A stretch of 64,000 nt of DNA. Origin: Actinospica robiniae DSM 44927 (GTDB taxonomy: Bacteria > Actinomycetota > Actinomycetes > Streptomycetales > Catenulisporaceae). The stretch lies in contig NZ_KI632511.1 in NCBI RefSeq assembly GCF_000504285.1, positions 2,911,372 through 2,975,371 of the forward strand, written 5' to 3'. How positions within the stretch are numbered: the first letter of the stretch is position 1; each line of letters opens with the position of its first letter. The translations under genes and the position numbers were made by a program. This document shows positions 59,658-64,000 of the stretch, piece after piece. The notes below the pieces were generated by a model. The model saw nothing but the letters and a program-made list of their open reading frames with translations. It ran no database searches and was not told the origin of the DNA.

Positions 59658-61364
59658 ATGGACGGCACCGTCATCGTCACCGACGGCCTCGACCGCGACC
59701 TGGCCGAGCTGCGCCGCGGCGCACACTTCTGGGCCGCGACCTCCATCGACGAGCGGATCGGCCTGCTGGAGAGGATGCTGCCGCGGATCCGGTCCGGAGC
59801 CGAGGAGACGGCGGCAGCGAGCGCCCGGGCCAAGGGCTACGGAGCCGACTCGCCGTGGGCCGCAGAAGACTGGGCCGGCGGGCCGTGGGCGCTGGCGCAG
59901 AACGTGAGTGCTTATTCACGAGTGCTGCGGACCATAGCCACCGGGCGCGGCCCGCTCGACGCCTCGGCGGTACGCGAGTCCGAGGGCCGCACCTGGGTGG
60001 ACGTGTTTCCCGCGAGCGGCTGGGATCGCCTTCTGCTGAGCGGTTTCTCAGCCCGGGTGCGGATGCGCGGCGCAGTCGGCGTCGAGCAGACCCTGGCCCG
60101 GGCGGCCGGCGAGTACCGCGGCCGGCCCGGAAAGCCGGCCGTCGCCCTGGTCCTCGGCGCCGGCAACGTCGCCGCGATCACGGCGCTGGACGTCCTGCAC
60201 AAGCTCTTCGTCGAGGGCCAGGTCGTCATCGCGAAGATGAACCCGGTCAACGCTTATCTGCGGCCGCACTTCGAGCGGGTGTTCGCAGAGTTCATCGACC
60301 GCGACTGGGTGCGTTTCGCCGACGGCGGCGCGCACGTGGGCAGCTATCTCGCGGCGCACGCCGACGTCGACACGCTCCACATCACCGGCAGCGAGCGCTC
60401 CCATGACGCCATCGTCTGGGGCATCGACGGGCAAGCCGGACGGCGCCGCCGTGAGGACGATCCGTTGCTGGACAAGCCGTTCAGCAGCGAACTCGGCGGG
60501 GTGAGCCCGTGCATCGTCGTGCCCGGAAAGTGGAGCCCGGCGGACTTCCGCTTCCAGGCGGAGCACATCGTCACCAGCAAGATGAACAACTCCGGCCACA
60601 ACTGCATCGCCAGCCAGATCCTAATCCTCCCGCGCGAATGGGACGGTACCGAGCGGCTGCTCGACGAGATCCGCGGGGTGCTGCGGGACCTGCCGCCGCG
60701 CCACGACTATTACCCCGGCGCCGAATCGCGCCTGGCCGCCGTCCGCGACGCCCACCCGCACGCCGAATGCTGGGCGGCCGGCAGCCGCCTGCTGATCCCG
60801 AACGTCGCAGACCACGATGACATCCTGCTGACCGAGGAGGTGTTCGCCAGTGCGCTCGGCGTGGTGCGCCTGGCGGGCGGAAGCACGGCCGATTTCCTGC
60901 GCAACGCCGTCGAGTTCGCGAACACGAAGCTCCCCGGAACGCTCGGCGCGACCGTCATCGTCCATCCCCGCACCGAGAACGCAGCTCGCAATGCCCTGTC
61001 GTGGGCTATCGCAGAGCTGCGCTATGGAACGGTAGGCGTCAACTGCTGGTCCGCGATCGGCTTCCTGCTCGGCTACACGCCGTGGGGCGCATACCCCGGC
61101 CACACCCGTCAGGCCATCGGAAGCGGTATCGGCTTCGTCCACAACGCGTTCATGCTCGAAGACATCGAGAAGACCGTGCTGCGCGCGCCGTTCGCTCCGG
61201 CTCCGCGCGGCCTCGTCTCCGGCTCGCCGTCGCTCTCCCCGCGGCCGCCGTACTTCGTCACCAACCGCACGGGGCTTGCCACCATCCGGCACATGACCGA
61301 CTTCACCGCCGCCCCGAGGATCGGCAAGCTGCCCGCCGTCTTCGCCTCCGCGCTCCGCGGCTGA
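59658..61364 (+). CDS. Aldehyde dehydrogenase-superfamily protein
   Basis: Protein of 568 residues, ATG at 59658 after AAGGA. The NAD-binding region has ALVLGAGNVAAITALDVLHKLFVEGQVVIAKMNP and LHITGSERSHDAIVWG; the general-base segment is SSELGGVSPCIVVPG; the catalytic Cys is in MNNSGHNCIASQILIL. TEEVFASALGVVRL is the late ALDH motif. It is longer than the typical 480-500 residues and has a proline-rich tail (ARGLVSG to FVTNRTG). It starts 35 bp after the MFS gene; likely oxidises the aldehyde formed by the TauD-type enzyme. Confidence 0.85.
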   Translation: MDGTVIVTDGLDRDLAELRRGAHFWAATSIDERIGLLERMLPRIRSGAEETAAASARAKGYGADSPWAAEDWAGGPWALAQNVSAYSRVLRTIATGRGPLDASAVRESEGRTWVDVFPASGWDRLLLSGFSARVRMRGAVGVEQTLARAAGEYRGRPGKPAVALVLGAGNVAAITALDVLHKLFVEGQVVIAKMNPVNAYLRPHFERVFAEFIDRDWVRFADGGAHVGSYLAAHADVDTLHITGSERSHDAIVWGIDGQAGRRRREDDPLLDKPFSSELGGVSPCIVVPGKWSPADFRFQAEHIVTSKMNNSGHNCIASQILILPREWDGTERLLDEIRGVLRDLPPRHDYYPGAESRLAAVRDAHPHAECWAAGSRLLIPNVADHDDILLTEEVFASALGVVRLAGGSTADFLRNAVEFANTKLPGTLGATVIVHPRTENAARNALSWAIAELRYGTVGVNCWSAIGFLLGYTPWGAYPGHTRQAIGSGIGFVHNAFMLEDIEKTVLRAPFAPAPRGLVSGSPSLSPRPPYFVTNRTGLATIRHMTDFTAAPRIGKLPAVFASALRG

Positions 61365-61365
61365 C

Positions 61366-61390
61366 AACGGCCCATTGCCTTACGGCCGTT
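61366..61390 (+). terminator. Short hairpin after the aldehyde dehydrogenase
   Basis: AACGGCC pairs with GGCCGTT around an 11-nt loop, starting two bases after the dehydrogenase stop codon. A modest terminator for the TauD-MFS-ALDH operon. Confidence 0.4.
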
Positions 61391-61486
61391 AGAATGCCTG
61401 GTGGTGTGCCGGGAAGTCTGGTCGGCCCGGGGAAGAATCCAGCGCAGCAGCGCGAGGCCCGGTGATCCAGACTGAGGTGCGTCCGC

Positions 61487-62002
61487 ATGCCCGGTGCCGG
61501 AGCCGTTCTCGCCCTCGTACTCACGAGCACGCTGGTGGCCACGTTCGCCGATCGCTGGAGCGTGCCGGCGCCTTCGGTGTTGGTGCTCGCCGGGATCGGC
61601 GTCGCCGTGATCCCCGGAGTGGTCTTCGCCCTGATCGGCCTTCAGCTCCCGGCCTTGGTGGGCGACCTGCCGCCGGGAACCGGATGGTGGCCGGTGCAGG
61701 CCGTCGTCCTTGCCGTGACGCTGATCGCCGTACGCCTGGCCTGGATGCGCCCCACTGTCTCGCTTGCCGAGCCCACTCGGCATTACCCCGCCTGGCCAGC
61801 CACCCGGGTGATGACGTGGGCCGGCACTCGTGGCGTGATGCCACTGGCCGCCGCACTCTCCATCCCGCTAGCCGACGCCAGCGGGCACGCGGCCACGGAC
61901 CGGCCGCTGGTTCTCGTGCTCACCGCGTCCGTCGTCGCGCTCACCCTGAGCATCCAAGGCCTGACACTCTCTGCCGTGGTCCGCGCCTGCGGCCTCAGCT
62001 AG
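61487..62002 (+). pseudogene. Internally deleted Na+/H+ antiporter (CPA1) remnant
   Basis: A frame of 171 codons with only the extreme parts of a CPA1 antiporter. Residues 1-45 look like the first two helices (VLALVLTSTLVATFADRWSVPAPSVLVLAGIGVAVIPG). Then VVFALIGLQLPALVGDLPPG, AVTLIAVRLAWM and MTWAGTRGVMPLAAALSIPL match the late helices; family members are usually about 500 residues. The middle 6 or 7 helices with the transport-site Asp residues are missing without a frameshift, so the product is unlikely to transport ions. It lies between the aldehyde dehydrogenase and the phosphatase. Confidence 0.7.
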
Positions 62003-62049
62003 GTGCGGTCGGCACGCACGGGAGCAACCGGAGAGAATGTGTCGCGCCG

Positions 62050-64000
62050 TCACGCGGGCGGCGTAGCGCCGAGAGCGGGCGAACGCACCAGCGGCTGCTC
62101 GGCCCAGATGGTCTTGCCGTGCCGGTTCGGGCGTGCGCCCCACCTCTGGGTCAGCTGCTCGGTGATGAACAGCCCGCGGCCGCCCTCGTCGTCGTCGCGG
62201 GCCCGGCGCAGCCGCGGCGCGGTGTTGCTGTCGTCGCTGACCTCGCAGGTCAGCGCGCGATCGCAGATCAGGCGCAGGCCGATCGGGCCCTCCGCGTAGC
62301 GCAGCGCGTTGGTGACCAGCTCGCTGACCACGAGCTCGGTGCTGTCGCTGAGCTCTTCGATCCCCCAGTCCTTGAGCTGGGTGGTGGCCAGCCGCCGGGC
62401 CTGCCCGGCCGCCTCGAAACTGGCGGGCAGCATCCAGGACGCCGTCTGCGAGGCGTGCAGCGCCCGGGTGCGGGCCAGCAGCACGATGGCGTCCCGCTCC
62501 GGCGGGAAGGCGGCGGCGTCCATGATCGCGTCGCACAGCTCGTCGAGCGAGGCCCCGGGCCCCGAAGCGGCCCTGGCCAGCAGCTCGAACGGGACCTCGG
62601 TGCCCTCCCGGCCGGGCTGGAGGCGCTCGTCGTTGTGCAGCAGCAGGACGGCGCCCTCCTGCAGGACGTGCTCGGAGGCGACGTACTCCGCCTCGCCCTG
62701 CCCGAGCGGCGGCCCCTGCGGCACGGCCAGCTGTTCGATCCGGCCGTCGGCGAAGGCCACGATCGGCGGCGGGTGGCCCGCGCTGGCGATCGAGCACGTC
62801 CGGGTGGCCGGGTCGTAGACGAGGTACAGGCAGGTCTCCCGCCGCGCCCCGGCCTCGTCGGCGTCGTCCGCGTCGGCCGAGCCCTCGGATCGGCCCTCGC
62901 CGCCGTCGGCCGAAGCCTCGTAAGCGCGCCGGTCCGGCCCACCCGCCATGATGTGCAGCCGCTCGAGGATCTCGTCCGGCAGCAGATCGAGCCCGGACAA
63001 GGCCGCGCTCGCGGCGCGCAGCTCGCCCATCGCAGCGGCGACGTGCGCGCCGAGGCCGGTGCTGTCCCCCATCACCAGGGCGACCCGGGAGCCGGACAAG
63101 GAGACCACGTCGAACCAGGCCCCGCCCGCCCCGGCCGGCCGGTAGGCGTGCGCGATCTGCACCGCGGAACGCACCGATTCTCCGCCGGGCCGCTGGGACG
63201 AGGCCCCGAGCAGGCGCGCGACCGAGCGCTCGCGGGTGTAGAGCCGGGCGTTGTCCAGGCTCAGCGCGGCGACCGCGGCGATCTGCTCGGCGAGCTCGAC
63301 GTCCGGGGGGCCCAGATGCACCGGATTGCGCCAACGGTAGAAGCTGGCGATGCCCAGCACCGCGCCGCGCGCGGAAAGCGGCACCGACATCATCGAATGC
63401 AGCCCGACGTCGCGCATCCGGGTGCCCCGCAGGTCGTGCGTGAGCCATTCGGCACCCAGATCGACCTGGCCGATCAGGGTGGAATGCAAGCTCGAGAGGA
63501 CATTGTCGAACGGCGTGTCGTAGGGGTACGAGGCGCCTTCGCCGACGGCCGGAATGCCCGGGTTGCCGCTGATCGAGAAGAACCCGGCCCGCCGCAGCGA
63601 CTGCCCGCGCAGTTTCGAACCCGGCGCCGGCACCTCGCCGCGCAACAGCGAGTCGAGCACGTCCACCGACACGGCGTCGGCCAGCTGCGGCACGCACACT
63701 TCGCACAGCTCCTGCGCCGTCTGGTAGACGTCCAGGGTCGTGCCGATATGCGTGTTGGCGAGGTTGAGCAGGCTCAGCCGCGCCCCCGCCTCGGCCCGCT
63801 CGGTGACATCGGTCACCGCGACGAGCACGCCGAGCACAGCACCCTTCGAATCATGCAGGCGGAAGCACCCGACCGAGTGCACCGATTCGACCACCGGATC
63901 GCGGCTGCGTGCCGTGAAGCGCTCGTCGAGCACGGGCTCGCCAGACGCCAGGACCTGGCGAGTGAGCCGCTCCGCCTCCTCGGGCCGGTCCAGGTTGAAC
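62050..64000 (-). CDS. PAS-GAF-SpoIIE phosphatase-HATPase regulator, 5' end outside window
   Basis: At least 650 residues, entering from the right edge in an open frame. Order visible: end of a PAS domain (FRLHDSKGAVLGVLVAVTDVTERAEAG), GAF domain (HSMMSVPLSARGAVLGIASFYRW), PP2C/SpoIIE domain (GGAWFDVVSLSGSRVALVMGDSTGLG, CSIASAGHPPPIVAF, VLLLHNDERL) and a HATPase anti-sigma-kinase-like domain (ELVVSELVTNALRYAEGPIGLRL, GGRGLFITEQLTQRWG). Such proteins act in partner-switching control of sigma factors in actinomycetes. The usual second metal-binding Asp of the phosphatase (YTDGL) reads HNDER, so catalysis may be altered. An acidic DADDADEAG linker interrupts the SpoIIE domain. Confidence 0.88.
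   Translation of the reverse strand, partial: FNLDRPEEAERLTRQVLASGEPVLDERFTARSRDPVVESVHSVGCFRLHDSKGAVLGVLVAVTDVTERAEAGARLSLLNLANTHIGTTLDVYQTAQELCEVCVPQLADAVSVDVLDSLLRGEVPAPGSKLRGQSLRRAGFFSISGNPGIPAVGEGASYPYDTPFDNVLSSLHSTLIGQVDLGAEWLTHDLRGTRMRDVGLHSMMSVPLSARGAVLGIASFYRWRNPVHLGPPDVELAEQIAAVAALSLDNARLYTRERSVARLLGASSQRPGGESVRSAVQIAHAYRPAGAGGAWFDVVSLSGSRVALVMGDSTGLGAHVAAAMGELRAASAALSGLDLLPDEILERLHIMAGGPDRRAYEASADGGEGRSEGSADADDADEAGARRETCLYLVYDPATRTCSIASAGHPPPIVAFADGRIEQLAVPQGPPLGQGEAEYVASEHVLQEGAVLLLHNDERLQPGREGTEVPFELLARAASGPGASLDELCDAIMDAAAFPPERDAIVLLARTRALHASQTASWMLPASFEAAGQARRLATTQLKDWGIEELSDSTELVVSELVTNALRYAEGPIGLRLICDRALTCEVSDDSNTAPRLRRARDDDEGGRGLFITEQLTQRWGARPNRHGKTIWAEQPLVRSPALGATPPA

Overview
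The window is very GC-rich throughout, with GTG and TTG starts, short intergenic gaps and long shadow frames on the opposite strands. Together with the gene families (SapB/AmfS-type lanthipeptide cluster, DasR-type operators, SpoIIE/HATPase phosphatase, actinobacterial cydABCD, DksA/TraR and DUF302 proteins) this points to a filamentous, spore-forming actinomycete related to Streptomyces, Streptacidiphilus or Catenulispora. No rRNA, tRNA or CRISPR was seen. The species is not identifiable from the sequence alone.

Layout. 1-7.7 kb: a GH19 chitinase (C-terminus beyond the left edge) under two DasR-like palindromes, a stand-alone MraY paralogue, small hypothetical and HAD proteins, a P450, an ABC-F ATPase and a DksA-like zinc protein. 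8.1-14.7 kb: a compact ram/amf-type class III lanthipeptide locus: LanKC synthetase, a 41-residue precursor with two SxxSxxxC motifs, a strong hairpin, and two half-ABC exporters. 14.7-16.6 kb: nucleotidyltransferase, DUF302 protein and HAD phosphatase. 16.6-18.0 kb: repeat element A. 18.0-24.1 kb: MBL-fold protein, a first cytochrome bd pair (CioAB type), a CoA-transferase-like protein and a WD-like protein. 24.1-31.2 kb: an internally duplicated unknown protein, a large HTH-NB-ARC-TPR regulator divergent from a single-domain HD hydrolase of the (p)ppGpp-hydrolase type, a lipoprotein, a GNAT and a P-loop protein. 31.3-32.85 kb: repeat element B. 32.85-39.2 kb: an arabinoside uptake and hydrolysis operon (LacI, binding protein, two permeases, GH51 arabinofuranosidase). 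39.3-44.8 kb: MFS exporter, DEAD-box helicase, DsbA-like/MauE-like redox pair and a membrane protein. 44.9-47.7 kb: two coupled secreted pectinases (GH28, CE8 with a lectin domain). 47.9-54.5 kb: an Fpg/Nei glycosylase whose 3' end is overlapped antisense by cydC, then the translationally coupled cydABDC operon. 54.7-62 kb: GH15 enzyme, TetR, TauD-type oxygenase, MFS transporter, aldehyde dehydrogenase and a decayed antiporter. 62.05-64 kb: a SpoIIE-type phosphatase running off the right edge.

The physiology suggested is a soil saprophyte that degrades chitin, pectin and arabinan and makes a surfactant-like morphogenetic peptide. It carries two cytochrome bd oxidases for low-oxygen or inhibitor stress.

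The feature least explained by known families is the pair of about 1.5 kb repeat elements (16574-18034 and 31304-32851). Each has roughly 490-bp terminal inverted repeats that contain a near-perfect 155-160-bp inverted repeat, around a non-conserved, internally repetitive core. Both abut gene ends. They look like foldback or non-autonomous mobile elements, or large structured bidirectional terminators.
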